A DNA stretch of 64,000 bases, taken from contig NZ_CP101508.1 in the NCBI RefSeq assembly GCF_024380015.1, positions 1,612,902 through 1,676,901 on the forward strand, given 5' to 3'. The position numbers and the translations under genes were made by a program. The DNA is from Photobacterium atrarenae (GTDB lineage Bacteria > Pseudomonadota > Gammaproteobacteria > Enterobacterales > Vibrionaceae). Shown piece after piece: positions 26,678 to 35,694 of this stretch. The number at the start of each line of letters is the position of its first letter. Within the stretch, counting starts at the first letter, position 1. The notes beneath the pieces were generated by a model, which saw nothing but the letters and a program-made list of their open reading frames with translations, did not search any database and had not been told where the DNA came from.

Positions 26678-27082
26678 ATGAACGCATCCCATGCCACAAA
26701 CCAGGCCATTCATGCCCATACCGGCAACCAGGTGCTGCCGGTGGTGTTTAATATTCTGGACAAATGGTCCTGTACTCAGGCGCAGCAAATGGCGTTGCTG
26801 GGGCTGAGTTCCCGCTCCACGCTCAATAAATACCGTAGCCACCCCGAATCGGCCAAGGTATCGAATGATTTACTGGAGCGAATGAGCTATATCCTCAATA
26901 TTCACAAATGTCTGCGCATCCTGTTCAGTGCTGAAGAGAGTGTGTATCAGTGGGTTCAGAAGCCAAATGCCCATCCGTTTTTTGCCGGCCGCTCGGCAAT
27001 GGATGTGATGACACAGGGCAAAGTCGTGGATTTGTACCAGGTGGCCTCTCGTCTCAACGCCTGGCGGGGTGGGAAGTCATAG
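26678..27082 (+). CDS. ParS/MbcA/Xre-type antitoxin
   Basis: About 134 residues. The N-terminal Xre-like helix-turn-helix is around CTQAQQMALLGLSSRSTLNKY, and the C-terminal DUF2384 domain is YILNIHKCLRILFSAEESVY followed by NAHPFFAGRSAMDVM. In this family the C-terminal part plugs the active site of the RES toxin. The ATG at 26678 follows AAGAGG. It abuts the toxin gene with no gap (stop TAG, then ATG), the standard antitoxin-first order. Confidence 0.88.
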   Translation: MNASHATNQAIHAHTGNQVLPVVFNILDKWSCTQAQQMALLGLSSRSTLNKYRSHPESAKVSNDLLERMSYILNIHKCLRILFSAEESVYQWVQKPNAHPFFAGRSAMDVMTQGKVVDLYQVASRLNAWRGGKS

Positions 27083-27763
27083 ATGGAATACCCACAACAA
27101 TCCTTTCGGGAGCAGCACTGCTTTCGCCTGATCCCGTCCAAATACCCGCCCATCAATTTATATGAAGATGTCGCTGAGCCTGAGCAGCTTGAAGCGGTGT
27201 TTGCGGTCGAAGCCCTGACCAATCCGCGTTTGTCGGAAGAAGTCGGCAATTTCAGCCAGGTCCCGGCAGACGAGAGGCTGGTCGGGATCCCGCATTGTAG
27301 CTATGTTATGGCTGCCTTTACCCATATCAACCCAGATGGCGCAAGGTTCAACACTGCGGACTTTGGCGGTTACTATGCAGCACCGGATGTAAATACTGCC
27401 ATCAAAGAAACGGTGCACCATATGGAACGGGTGATGGGCTACACCCAGGAGCCGGCGCAGGATATTCAGATGCGTTGCATTGATGCCTGGTTCAGCGCCG
27501 AGCTGACAGATTTAACCGCTCAGCCTTATCTCGACTCTGAGCTGTATCATCCGACCAACTACAGCCACTCACAAGCACTGGCAACAGAAATTAAAGCTGC
27601 AAAAGGCGATGGGATTGTGTATCAGTCCGTCCGCCACCAGGGCCATGACTGTTATGTGCTGTTCAAACCGAATCTGGTGAGTAAAGTCTGTCAGACCCGC
27701 CATTACACCTATAAATGGAACGGGGTGTCGGTCAATTCGATACTGGAGATGAGTTTGATCTGA
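27083..27763 (+). CDS. RES-domain toxin (NAD+-degrading)
   Basis: A 226-residue toxin with the RES fold. The motif residues appear as Arg in HCFRLIPSKYPPINLYEDV, Glu in AIKETVHHMERVMG and Ser in DGIVYQSVRHQGHDCYVLF; RFNTADFGGYYAAPDV is the core strand. Characterised RES toxins break down NAD+ in the cytoplasm and stop growth. It is intact in sequence, so the module is probably active. It is directly downstream of, and co-translated with, its antitoxin. Confidence 0.87.
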   Translation: MEYPQQSFREQHCFRLIPSKYPPINLYEDVAEPEQLEAVFAVEALTNPRLSEEVGNFSQVPADERLVGIPHCSYVMAAFTHINPDGARFNTADFGGYYAAPDVNTAIKETVHHMERVMGYTQEPAQDIQMRCIDAWFSAELTDLTAQPYLDSELYHPTNYSHSQALATEIKAAKGDGIVYQSVRHQGHDCYVLFKPNLVSKVCQTRHYTYKWNGVSVNSILEMSLI

Positions 27764-27796
27764 TTCTCAACGGGTTTCATCAATGGGAGTAAAGAA

Positions 27797-27826
27797 AAAC
27801 GCCCTGGCATCAGCTCAGGGCGTTTT
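27797..27826. terminator. Terminator after the toxin gene
   Basis: AAACGCCCTG and CAGGGCGTTT around a nine-base loop, followed by TTGTTC; it also serves the convergent carboxypeptidase gene. Confidence 0.8.
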
Positions 27827-27850
27827 GTTCATTGCCACACCGATGGTGAG

Positions 27851-29338
27851 TTACGATTTCAGATAGCGTTCAACCAAGTGATTTCTGAAATGCTCCGCAT
27901 TCAGGCGCTCGCCGGTGGCTTCAATCAGCAGTTTGTCGGTCGAGACTGAGGAGGCCTTCTTCCAGATATGCTTATCCAGCCAGTTGAAAATTGGCTGCAG
28001 GTTGCGCTCGCGGATCAGGTTGTCGACGTTCATCTCTTTGCGTATGGCGGCCATAAACTGAGCTGCATACATGGCACCCAGGGTATAAGACGGGAAGTAA
28101 CCAAAGCTGCCGTCGGTCCAGTGGATATCCTGCATACAGCCGTCGGTGTAATTCCCTTTGGTCGACAGGCCAAGGTACTCGGTCATTTTCTTATCCCACA
28201 GCTCCGGGATATCTGCCACCTCAATATGACCTTCAATCAAGTCGCGCTCAATCTCGTAGCGCAGGATCACGTGTGCCGGATAGGTGACTTCATCAGCATC
28301 AACACGGATAAAGCCTGGTTTGACGCGGGTGTTGAGTAATGTCAGGTTGGCGCTGGAGAGCGCTGAGTCATTACTTCGGTCGAATGCTTCTGCCGCCAGG
28401 GGCGCCAGGATTTCCATAAACGGCTCACTGCGGGCGAGCTGCATCTCAAAGAACAGGCTTTGCGACTCGTGAATTCCCATTGAGCGGGCTTCACCAATCG
28501 GCAGGCCGCGCCATTTGGCCGGCAAACCCTGCTCATAGCGCGCATGGCCGGTTTCATGAACCACGCCCATTAGCGCTGAGGTAAAATCATTTTCGTCGTA
28601 GCGGGTGGTGATGCGCACATCGGTCGGTACGCCGCCACAGAACGGGTGGACACTGACATCCAGTCGGCCATGGTGAAAATCAAACCCGAGCTTGGACATC
28701 ACATCTACACTGAGGGATTTTTGTTGCTCAATTGGAAATGGGCCCGCCGGCGTAGACACTTTCTCTGTGCCTTGCTTTTCGCGGACCTGATGGATCAGGC
28801 TCGGCAGCCAGCTTTTCACTTCGCTGAACAGCTTATCCAGTTCGGCAGTGGTCATGCCGGGCTCATATAAATCCAGTAGCGCGTCATAACGGCTGAGGCC
28901 GGTCGCTTCGGCGCGGATCTGTGCTTCACGGCGAGCCAGTTCAACCACTTTTTTCAGATTCAAGCTGAATTCATGCCAGCTATTGGCGGCTCGCTGGCTG
29001 CGCCAGGCGTGTTCACATTTTGAACCTGCGAGGGATTTCTCTTCAACCAAATCGGTTGGCAGCAAGTTGTTGATCTGCCATGAGCGCTTCATTTCTTTTA
29101 GACTGGTGACTTGCTCTGCAGTCAGGGTTTCCCTTTCTGCCTGAGCGAACCAGTCAGCAAGTTCCGGCGCGGTTGCCTGTTCGTGATGCATGACGGCCAA
29201 CTCTGCCATTGCTTCAGAGCGGGCCTGGTTACCACCTTCCGGCATCATGGCGGCTTGGTCCCAGCCGCAAATAGCGTTGAGGTGCGCGAGGCGAGAGAGC
29301 TTCTGATAGTGCTGCTCTAATTTGCTGTAGAAAGTCAT
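27851..29338 (-). CDS. M32 family metallocarboxypeptidase (Taq-like)
   Basis: A 495-residue zinc carboxypeptidase that trims C-terminal residues from peptides in the cytoplasm. The HEXXH motif is HETGHARYEQG, with the third ligand region SMGIHESQSLFFEMQLAR. Other family blocks are GWDQAAMMPEGG near the N-terminus and DGCMQDIHWTDGSFGYFPSYTLGAMYA near the C-terminus (two adjacent blocks). The ATG at 29338 follows AAGGAT. Length is as expected. It appears to be a single gene. Confidence 0.93.
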   Translation of the reverse strand: MTFYSKLEQHYQKLSRLAHLNAICGWDQAAMMPEGGNQARSEAMAELAVMHHEQATAPELADWFAQAERETLTAEQVTSLKEMKRSWQINNLLPTDLVEEKSLAGSKCEHAWRSQRAANSWHEFSLNLKKVVELARREAQIRAEATGLSRYDALLDLYEPGMTTAELDKLFSEVKSWLPSLIHQVREKQGTEKVSTPAGPFPIEQQKSLSVDVMSKLGFDFHHGRLDVSVHPFCGGVPTDVRITTRYDENDFTSALMGVVHETGHARYEQGLPAKWRGLPIGEARSMGIHESQSLFFEMQLARSEPFMEILAPLAAEAFDRSNDSALSSANLTLLNTRVKPGFIRVDADEVTYPAHVILRYEIERDLIEGHIEVADIPELWDKKMTEYLGLSTKGNYTDGCMQDIHWTDGSFGYFPSYTLGAMYAAQFMAAIRKEMNVDNLIRERNLQPIFNWLDKHIWKKASSVSTDKLLIEATGERLNAEHFRNHLVERYLKS

Positions 29339-29850
29339 TACCTATCCTTATGTTGACTACTACTTGGTAGATGAATCTCCTGCCAAGTTTTACGATTAAG
29401 CATAAAAGTTTTTGATTCGTTAAAAAATGGTAAACAGCAAAAAAATAAGAATTTTTTGCAAAATTGGAACTCAAAAGCAAAGGGTGTTTGTTGTAAGTTA
29501 CTGTACTGTAGATGTTTTTATTGACTGTGAAGTTCAGTTGTCATCTGAACTTCATCTTCAGGTAATAAAGTCATTTCTATGGCTATAGGACAATAATGCA
29601 GCATAAAAGCATACCCCCTACTGAGTTTGATGTGCTACGCCATCAACCAAAACTGCCACCTCGCTCGACTAAGTGCGAGAAGTGGCTGAAAATAAAGCGT
29701 TAGTATGTTATTTGTTGCTCATGCAATATGTGGCTTGGGATGGTTTGTAAGGGTATATGACAATTGGTAAACCTTGGTAAAAGGCCGCAAGCATCCCCCC
29801 GGCACTTCGATATACTGGCCCGAACAGGAAAGAGGACTGGCGATATTACC
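29339..29850. other. Divergent region between the M32 carboxypeptidase and PBP5-like genes
   Basis: 512 bases, AT-rich on the left. It holds promoters for both flanking genes. One imperfect hairpin is visible at 29655-29686 (GCCAC/GTGGC with inner TCGC/GCGA). I see no small gene that I would support. Confidence 0.4.
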
Positions 29851-31032
29851 ATGCAAAGGACAATTCGATTTCGCGCAGCCATGATCGGCACTGCGTTACT
29901 CTCTGGTATTTTTTCAACTGCATCTGTGGCGGCGCCAACGATTATTCCCGATCCACCGAGCCTTGGCGCAAAAGGCTATGTTTTGATGGATTATCATACG
30001 GGGCAGGTGTTGGCTGAAAAAAATGCCCACGATCAACTGAACCCAGCCAGCCTGACCAAGCTGATGACCAGCTATGTTGCCGGGCAGGAGATGAAAAGCG
30101 GCAATATCAGTAAGGATGACAAGGTTGTGATTAGCCGCAACGCTTGGGCAAAAAACTTCCCGGATTCCTCGAAAATGTTTATCGAGGTGAATACAGAAGT
30201 GGCCATGATGGATCTTTATCGTGGGTTGATTATTCAGTCCGGCAATGACGCCAGCGTGGCGATCGCTGAGCATGTGGCCGGTTCGGAAGGGGCATTTGTC
30301 AGCCTGATGAACTCCTGGGCCAAGAAGTTGGGGATGAACAACAGCTCATTCTCGAACCCGCACGGACTGGACAGCGATGCGCTTTATTCCACGCCGTATG
30401 ATATTGCACTGCTCGGCCAGGCGTTGATCCGGGATCTACCGGATATCTATCGTCTCTACAGCGAGCGCTCTTTTACCTACAACAAGATCACCCAACGTAA
30501 CCGCAATGGTTTGCTGGGCGATCGCAGCATGAACGTTGACGGGATGAAAACCGGCTACACCAGCGGGGCGGGCTATAGCCTGGCGAGTTCTGCAACGGAA
30601 GGGAACATGCGGCTGATTGCGGTTGTGATGGGAACCAAGAGTACCAAAGCCCGTGAAGCTGAAAGCAAACAACTGCTCAATTATGGATTCCGGTTCTTTG
30701 AAACGGTATCCCCTCATAAGCAGGGTGAGACGGTACTGGAAGAGCGTATCTGGAAGGGGGAGACATCCTCTATCGCGCTGGGCGCTGCATCCAATACATA
30801 CGTGACCTTGTCACGCAATGATAAAGATAAACTCACGGCAAGCGTGGAACTGGACGGTACCTTGATGGCGCCGGTACAGGAAGGCGATGTGGTCGGGAAG
30901 ATACTCTATCAGGTTGATGAAGAAACGATTTCAGAAGCGCCATTGGTGGCGTTGCAAAGTGTTGAAGAAGGCGGTTTCTTCAGCCGGCTCTGGGATACGA
31001 TTTATCTGTTCTTTCTTGAGCTATTTAGCTGA
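29851..31032 (+). CDS. dacA: D-alanyl-D-alanine carboxypeptidase, PBP5 (DacA) type
   Basis: A low-molecular-weight penicillin-binding protein that removes the terminal D-Ala from peptidoglycan stem peptides in the periplasm. The signal peptide (MIGTALLSGIFSTASVAA) precedes GYVLMDYHTGQVL. The active-site motifs are SLTK (PASLTKLMTS), SGN (IIQSGNDASVA) and KTG (DGMKTGYTSGAG). The C-terminus WDTIYLFFLELFS is the amphipathic helix that anchors PBP5 to the inner membrane. The ATG at 29851 gives a good signal peptide, though its AGAGGA is rather far upstream. It is not next to rlpA or lipB, the common dacA setting, so it may be a second paralogue. Confidence 0.9.
   Translation: MQRTIRFRAAMIGTALLSGIFSTASVAAPTIIPDPPSLGAKGYVLMDYHTGQVLAEKNAHDQLNPASLTKLMTSYVAGQEMKSGNISKDDKVVISRNAWAKNFPDSSKMFIEVNTEVAMMDLYRGLIIQSGNDASVAIAEHVAGSEGAFVSLMNSWAKKLGMNNSSFSNPHGLDSDALYSTPYDIALLGQALIRDLPDIYRLYSERSFTYNKITQRNRNGLLGDRSMNVDGMKTGYTSGAGYSLASSATEGNMRLIAVVMGTKSTKAREAESKQLLNYGFRFFETVSPHKQGETVLEERIWKGETSSIALGAASNTYVTLSRNDKDKLTASVELDGTLMAPVQEGDVVGKILYQVDEETISEAPLVALQSVEEGGFFSRLWDTIYLFFLELFS
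30802..30814. promoter_or_regulatory. matS-like site (one mismatch)
   Basis: GTGACCTTGTCAC differs from GTGACRNYGTCAC only at position 6. It lies in the coding sequence of the PBP5 gene. It may be a weak MatP site or chance. Confidence 0.35.
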
Positions 31033-31055
31033 AAGATAACAAAGTAAGAAGTGGC

Positions 31056-31086
31056 AAAACGCTCCTCACCGGGAGCGTTTTTGTTT
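31056..31086 (+). terminator. Terminator after the PBP5 gene
   Basis: AAACGCTCC and GGAGCGTTT around a short loop, followed by TTGTTTT. Confidence 0.85.
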
Positions 31087-31231
31087 TGCGGAGTTCTGTT
31101 CGCGCTTTGATAGAAAGTCGCTCGCCGTTTGATATTTATGGTATCCCTTCTTCTTCAATAATATCCGGAACAAATGGGTTGTCTGTTGAGAATACAGACG
31201 TAAAAGTTGGACTGGGAATGGGAGAATTAAA

Positions 31232-32440
31232 GTGAGTCAATTGCGTGATCCATCATTCAATCAACACAGCTCTGTTACTGAGCAGAAAACGGATAAGGCG
31301 CTGCTTCTGATCCTGCTCATGGCGATGGCACTGCCGATGCTTGTTTTGTACGCCACGGGCGCACTTGCGCCGCTGATGCTGGAAGAAGCCCACATCAATC
31401 CACACATACTCGGTATATTTACCTTGGCTGCCTTTGGCGTGGCCGCCGTGCTTTCCATGTATGCAGGACGTTGGGTCAAGCATTGGGGTGTTCGCCAGGC
31501 TGCAGTGTCTTTATTTCTTCTGACCGGACTGTCGTTCACGGTATTAATTTGGGTTGAGCACTGGCTGGGCATGGCCTTGGCGATCGCTGTTTGCGGGATC
31601 GCCCAAGCCCTTGCCAACCCGGTTACGAATCAAGCAATTGCGTCTCAGGTCCCGCCCTCCCGGAAAGCGTTGATGGTCGGGGTCAAGCAGTCCGGCGTTC
31701 AGTTAGCAGCCCTGGCAGCAGGGTCTGTGCTGTCTCTGGCAGCTACTGAATGGGGATGGCGATCCGCGTTTGCGTTGATGATTCCACTTTGTTTCGGGAT
31801 GGCAGGCTTAGTGGCCGGGAAGCACTGGCAAGCCAGAGTTCCCGTGATACGCATTTCTGCACGGGGTCAGGGGGACAAGCTGGTTCTGGTATATTTGCTG
31901 GTGATGCAGGCAGGCGTTGGCGTTACCTTGGCTGCATTTATCACTCAAATTCCGATGGTTGCGGCCCAGATTGGAATGAGCACGCAACAAGCTGCATTTC
32001 TGATCACTCTGTTTGGCGGGGTGGGAATTGTGTCTCGCTTGGTACTGACCCCGCTGGCAAGCCGGCTTCGGCATGAGTCCGATCTGCTGCTGATATTGTA
32101 CCCTGTCGCCGGATTGTCGCTGCTGTGCGCGTTTAGTGCGACACAAGCGTGGCAATGGCTGATTTATGTCGGTGTCGTTGGTATCGGCAGCACTTTGGTT
32201 GCTACGAATGCTGTCGCGATGGCGATGGTGATTCAATATCCGGTTTTTGGTGAAATCCCCACTGCTTCAGGGCGTGTTTCCGCGGCATTTTTTGGCGGCC
32301 TGGCCAGTGGGTCTCTATTATTCCAGACGGCAGCAAGTCTGACTGAATACTTTCACGCAGGGATTGGGTTGTTGCTGCTTTGCATGGTGATTTGTTGTTG
32401 GTCAGCCGTGAGTTTGCGGATCGCGACCCTGCGTCACTGA
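31232..32440 (+). CDS. Major facilitator superfamily transporter
   Basis: A 402-residue transporter with about 12 membrane helices. Landmarks are LMAMALPMLVLYATGALAPL, the loop AGRWVKHWGVRQAAVSLF between helices 2 and 3, QVPPSRKALMVGVKQSGVQL in helix 5 and LITLFGGVGIVSRLVLTPLA in the second half. The substrate cannot be read from sequence. The GTG start at 31232 follows GGGAG. The convergent AraC gene next door has a Fur box, so an exporter for a siderophore or metal-related compound is possible, but I found no Fur box before this gene. Confidence 0.82.
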   Translation: MSQLRDPSFNQHSSVTEQKTDKALLLILLMAMALPMLVLYATGALAPLMLEEAHINPHILGIFTLAAFGVAAVLSMYAGRWVKHWGVRQAAVSLFLLTGLSFTVLIWVEHWLGMALAIAVCGIAQALANPVTNQAIASQVPPSRKALMVGVKQSGVQLAALAAGSVLSLAATEWGWRSAFALMIPLCFGMAGLVAGKHWQARVPVIRISARGQGDKLVLVYLLVMQAGVGVTLAAFITQIPMVAAQIGMSTQQAAFLITLFGGVGIVSRLVLTPLASRLRHESDLLLILYPVAGLSLLCAFSATQAWQWLIYVGVVGIGSTLVATNAVAMAMVIQYPVFGEIPTASGRVSAAFFGGLASGSLLFQTAASLTEYFHAGIGLLLLCMVICCWSAVSLRIATLRH

Positions 32441-32454
32441 CAGGGAGCCTGTTG

Positions 32455-33426
32455 TCAATGTTGTGAGCGGTAGTCGATGGGCGTCAAGCCTTCCTGTTGC
32501 CTGAATGCCTGAGTGAAATGGCTGGCACTGCTAAAGCCGCATAAATGGGCAATCTCCGTTATACTGTGCGCATGATCTCGCAAGTACGATTTGGCTAATG
32601 CTATCCGATAGCTTCTGAGCCAGCTAAATACAGTTTTACCATATGTTTTTTTGAAACTTCTGTTTAGCCGGGTATGGCTCATTCCAACCTTCCGGGCAAG
32701 ATCATCAAGCGTCGGCGGGTTGGTCATTTCGGAGATTAAAATCTTCCGGGCACGCTCAATAGGATCCCTTTTTGAAATCGGTGCATTGTCAGGGTGGAAG
32801 GGTTGAGCGAGGGGAATCAGCCAATGAGCAATCAGCGCCAGGGCTCTTCCTTCGGCTTTCATGCGATCAAACGGATGTAGCAGGGGGTTGTTGAGCAGTG
32901 GGGCAATCCAGCGCGCGTTATCCTGTTGTATGGCGACTTTCGCATACTCCATGGTGAAGATGGGGTTTAATGAACGGTCTTGCTCAGAAAAAGTACGTTG
33001 AAGTCGGTCTGTTGGTATTTTCAGCACAGCCATCTCATGGCAGGTGTTGGCACTGGTATAGCGATATAGGGCGCTGCCTTTCACGTTAAATAACCAAATC
33101 TCACCTGCTTTAATTGTATTCAATGCGTCTTTACAAAAACCCAGGCGGCTTTCTCCCATCAGGCCAAACACCAGGAGAGTTGTCTCAGTTGGGTAGTCAA
33201 TTTCGGACAGCAGCGGGACATCACTTTGGTACGTGCTTTTAGTAAAGCAGATATTTTCAGCAAGTTGAAAACACTGAAAATGATTTCTCCCTTTTAGGTC
33301 AGGAAATTGCAGATTATACCAACACATCGAGTCTGCGCCGCCAGAGGCATGCAATTGCGGCGTTATCTGCTTCACCGCGACAGGGTTCTTGGTGTCCGGC
33401 TGGTTCGCCCTGAAGGTTTGTTCCAT
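32455..33426 (-). CDS. AraC family regulator (PchR-like), probably iron controlled
   Basis: A 323-residue AraC protein. The C-terminal double helix-turn-helix reads PTLDDLARKVGMSHTRLNRS, then FSWLRSYRIALAKSYL, ITEIAHLCGFSSASHFTQAF and a final TPIDYRSQH. The N-terminal part resembles the PchR group of siderophore regulators more than sugar-binding AraC; this is a judgement from general layout. A Fur box and a sigma-70 type promoter lie just upstream, which supports control by iron. It is tail to tail with the MFS gene, with only 14 bases between. Confidence 0.82.
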   Translation of the reverse strand: MEQTFRANQPDTKNPVAVKQITPQLHASGGADSMCWYNLQFPDLKGRNHFQCFQLAENICFTKSTYQSDVPLLSEIDYPTETTLLVFGLMGESRLGFCKDALNTIKAGEIWLFNVKGSALYRYTSANTCHEMAVLKIPTDRLQRTFSEQDRSLNPIFTMEYAKVAIQQDNARWIAPLLNNPLLHPFDRMKAEGRALALIAHWLIPLAQPFHPDNAPISKRDPIERARKILISEMTNPPTLDDLARKVGMSHTRLNRSFKKTYGKTVFSWLRSYRIALAKSYLRDHAHSITEIAHLCGFSSASHFTQAFRQQEGLTPIDYRSQH

Positions 33427-33454
33427 CTGTAACCACCCGTCTAGTTACATTAAG

Positions 33455-33469
33455 TGATATTTATTCTCA
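33455..33469. promoter_or_regulatory. Fur box upstream of the AraC gene
   Basis: TGATATTTATTCTCA matches 12 of 14 defined bases of the 7-1-7 Fur motif TGATAATNATTATCA. It is inside a longer perfect inverted repeat, TTAAGTGA / TCACTTAA (33450-33474). It sits just downstream of the predicted -10 box, where a repressor would block transcription. Confidence 0.65.
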
Positions 33470-33475
33470 CTTAAG

Positions 33476-33504
33476 ACTATATATAAACGGACACTTCTAT
33501 TCAA
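33476..33504 (-). promoter_or_regulatory. Predicted sigma-70 promoter of the AraC gene
   Basis: On the minus strand TTGAAT (33499-33504) and TATAGT (33476-33481) are 17 bases apart, good -35 and -10 boxes. Confidence 0.5.
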
Positions 33505-33691
33505 TTCTTAGGTATGGTAGCTGCGAAGATCGGTGGATTGAGGCGTTTTTCATGGATCCTGGACGGGCAGAGTGGTAACGCCGGTACCTTTAATATTTCA
33601 ACCTTCAAGAAAAGTCCGTATAATCCACGCCCTATCTAGAATCCAGTCAGGAAATCTACAGTCGACCCAATCGACAGTGTGAGAAGTCGCA

Positions 33692-34585
33692 ATGAATCAG
33701 AAAGATACAAGAAAAGATACACTTGAATTCAACAAGCTGCAGAAACGCCTGCGGAGAAATGTTGGCAATGCCATCATTGACTACAACATGATTGAAGAAA
33801 ATGATGTGGTCATGGCCTGTATCAGTGGCGGTAAAGATTCATTTGCGATGTTAGATATCCTATTGAATCTGCAAAAAGCAGCGCCGATTAAGTTTGATGT
33901 TGTTGCGGTCAACCTGGATCAGAAACAGCCGGGCTTCCCTGAGCACATTTTGCCAGAGTACTTTGAGAGCCTGGATATTCCGTACTACATCGTTGATAAA
34001 GATACTTACTCGGTGGTGAAAGAGAAAGTGCCGGAAGGGAAAACGACTTGCGGCCTGTGTTCACGACTGCGTCGCGGCACCCTGTATTCTTTTGCCGAAA
34101 AGATCGGGGCGACCAAAATTGCGCTGGGTCACCACCTGGATGATATTGTTGAAACGCTGTTTTTGAATATGTTCCACGGCTCGCGAATGAAAGCGATGCC
34201 GCCAAAACTGCGCTCTGATGATGGTCGAAACGTGGTGATTCGCCCACTGACGTACTGCCGCGAAACAGATCTGATCAAATATGCCGAGCATAAAGCGTTT
34301 CCGATTATCCCTTGTAATCTGTGCGGCTCCCAAGAGAACCTGCAACGCCAGGCGATTAAAGCCATGCTTGTTGAGTGGGATAAGAAAACGCCGGGTCGTG
34401 TCGAGAGTATCTTCAAATCGATTCAAAATGTCAGCCCGAGCCAGCTGGCGGACAAAACGTTATTCGATTTTGTCAATCTTCCGCTGGAGCGTGAGGGAGA
34501 GCGGGAAGAATACGCGTTTAACGAAGCGGTGGTCTCTTCAACCAATATCGACGAATCCATGTTCATTGATGTGACCAACCTGTAA
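33692..34585 (+). CDS. ttcA: tRNA 2-thiocytidine(32) synthetase TtcA
   Basis: TtcA puts sulfur on cytidine 32 of some tRNAs, using ATP and a [4Fe-4S] cluster. The PP-loop motif is [12 protein letters not shown]. The cluster cysteines lie in [16 protein letters not shown] and the single-cysteine pair partner in [32 protein letters not shown] is the conserved substrate region. The length of 297 residues is normal. The ATG at 33692 is supported by alignment with the family start. In Vibrionaceae ttcA is near uspE and fnr, as here. Confidence 0.96.
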   Translation: MNQKDTRKDTLEFNKLQKRLRRNVGNAIIDYNMIEENDVVMACISGGKDSFAMLDILLNLQKAAPIKFDVVAVNLDQKQPGFPEHILPEYFESLDIPYYIVDKDTYSVVKEKVPEGKTTCGLCSRLRRGTLYSFAEKIGATKIALGHHLDDIVETLFLNMFHGSRMKAMPPKLRSDDGRNVVIRPLTYCRETDLIKYAEHKAFPIIPCNLCGSQENLQRQAIKAMLVEWDKKTPGRVESIFKSIQNVSPSQLADKTLFDFVNLPLEREGEREEYAFNEAVVSSTNIDESMFIDVTNL

Positions 34586-34996
34586 TTTAGCTGCTCGGGA
34601 AGGCTGTCCTGCCTTCCTGATAGCCCGTCTCTATGGCGGCGCTGCAATTGTTGATAGGCGCGCCGCTATCTTTACGCTCTCTTCTCCTTAGCCGACGTCT
34701 TTCTCCATCTGAACCACTTTATTGTGCAACTGGGTTGCTATTTACTCAGGTTTGGTATTGTATAACCTTTCAGGTGAACCCATTCCCCTACAACCCGTGA
34801 TTCACGGATCAGCACAATGTTTTACCAATCGTAGTAAATATCTGGTCATCCTAGCTTGTTAAAATACTCGAAAACTGCGTTAGAATTTTTGATTGTAGAA
34901 TAACTACTTATCGAAAAATTCTGCCTTTTTCTGAAGCATTTTTCCGGCGCAAACTTTGATCACTTACTCACTGTGATTGGTATTAAGGAGAACAGG
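34586..34996. other. Intergenic region after ttcA
   Basis: 411 bases without a supported gene. A hairpin GGAAGGC/GCCTTCC at 34598-34617 follows ttcA, and a second GC-rich hairpin (GGCGGCGC / GCGCCGC, about 34633-34668) comes next; together they may terminate ttcA. The right part is AT-rich and probably holds the promoter of the next gene. Confidence 0.4.
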
Positions 34997-35623
34997 ATGG
35001 AAAGGAAAAAAGTTGGAATACTGATTTTTGATGATGTGGAGGTACTCGATTATTGCGGGCCTTATGAAGTCTTTTCGACTACGCGGCTGGTGGAGGAAAA
35101 TCGACGCGAATCACAGTCACCGTTCGAAGTAATTTTGATTGCAGAGCATCAAGCTCCCATTGTGACGAGTGGCGGGATGCGAGTGCTACCGGATTACAGC
35201 CTGGAAGATTGCCCACAACTGGATATCCTGGTTGTCCCAGGAGGTTGGGGAACCCGGCCATTGCTGGATAACCCAAAGCTGCTCGGTTGGCTTCAGAACA
35301 CTACACCGACGCTGGAGCTGCTGACTTCAGTGTGTACCGGAGCCTTGGTTTTGGGGCAGGCCGGACTGCTTGAGGGCAAACAGGTCACGACCCACTGGCG
35401 ATCACTAGATTGGATGCAGGAATTGTTTCCGCAAACAACCGTGTTGAAAACCCAGCATGTGGTCGAAGACGGCAAACTGCTGACCTCAGCCGGTATTTCG
35501 GCAGGAATTGATATGGCGCTGACGGTTGTATCGCGATACTGTGGCGAGCCAGTTGCCCGGGCGACAGCAAAACATATGGAATATCCCTTCCCGGACAGCA
35601 ACGAACGCCGGATTGAGATTTAA
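34997..35623 (+). CDS. DJ-1/PfpI family protein (GATase1-like)
   Basis: About 208 residues. The start VGILIFDDVEVLDYCGPYEVF is typical of the isonitrile-hydratase/AraC-amidase-like branch of the DJ-1 superfamily. The nucleophile elbow is ELLTSVCTGALVLGQAGLL with the cysteine in SVCTG; TTHWRSLDWM supplies the nearby histidine. LLTSAGISAGIDMAL is also conserved. Members include isocyanide hydratases and stress proteins, so the substrate is uncertain. The ATG at 34997 has AAGGAG upstream; the frame from 34973 is longer but unsupported. Confidence 0.83.
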   Translation: MERKKVGILIFDDVEVLDYCGPYEVFSTTRLVEENRRESQSPFEVILIAEHQAPIVTSGGMRVLPDYSLEDCPQLDILVVPGGWGTRPLLDNPKLLGWLQNTTPTLELLTSVCTGALVLGQAGLLEGKQVTTHWRSLDWMQELFPQTTVLKTQHVVEDGKLLTSAGISAGIDMALTVVSRYCGEPVARATAKHMEYPFPDSNERRIEI

Positions 35624-35656
35624 AGTCGCTCTGAAAGCACAGACTTGCCAAATCGT

Positions 35657-35683
35657 AAAACAGCCTCCAAATGGAGGCTGCTT
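35657..35683. terminator. Terminator between the DJ-1/PfpI gene and uspE
   Basis: CAGCCTCC and GGAGGCTG around AAAT, with TTTT on the minus strand side. Confidence 0.75.
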
Positions 35684-35694
35684 GTGTTCAATGT

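Noticed and set aside
31120..31231. Fur box before the MFS gene (TGATATTTATGGTAT)
   Set aside because: The right half fails to match the Fur motif.
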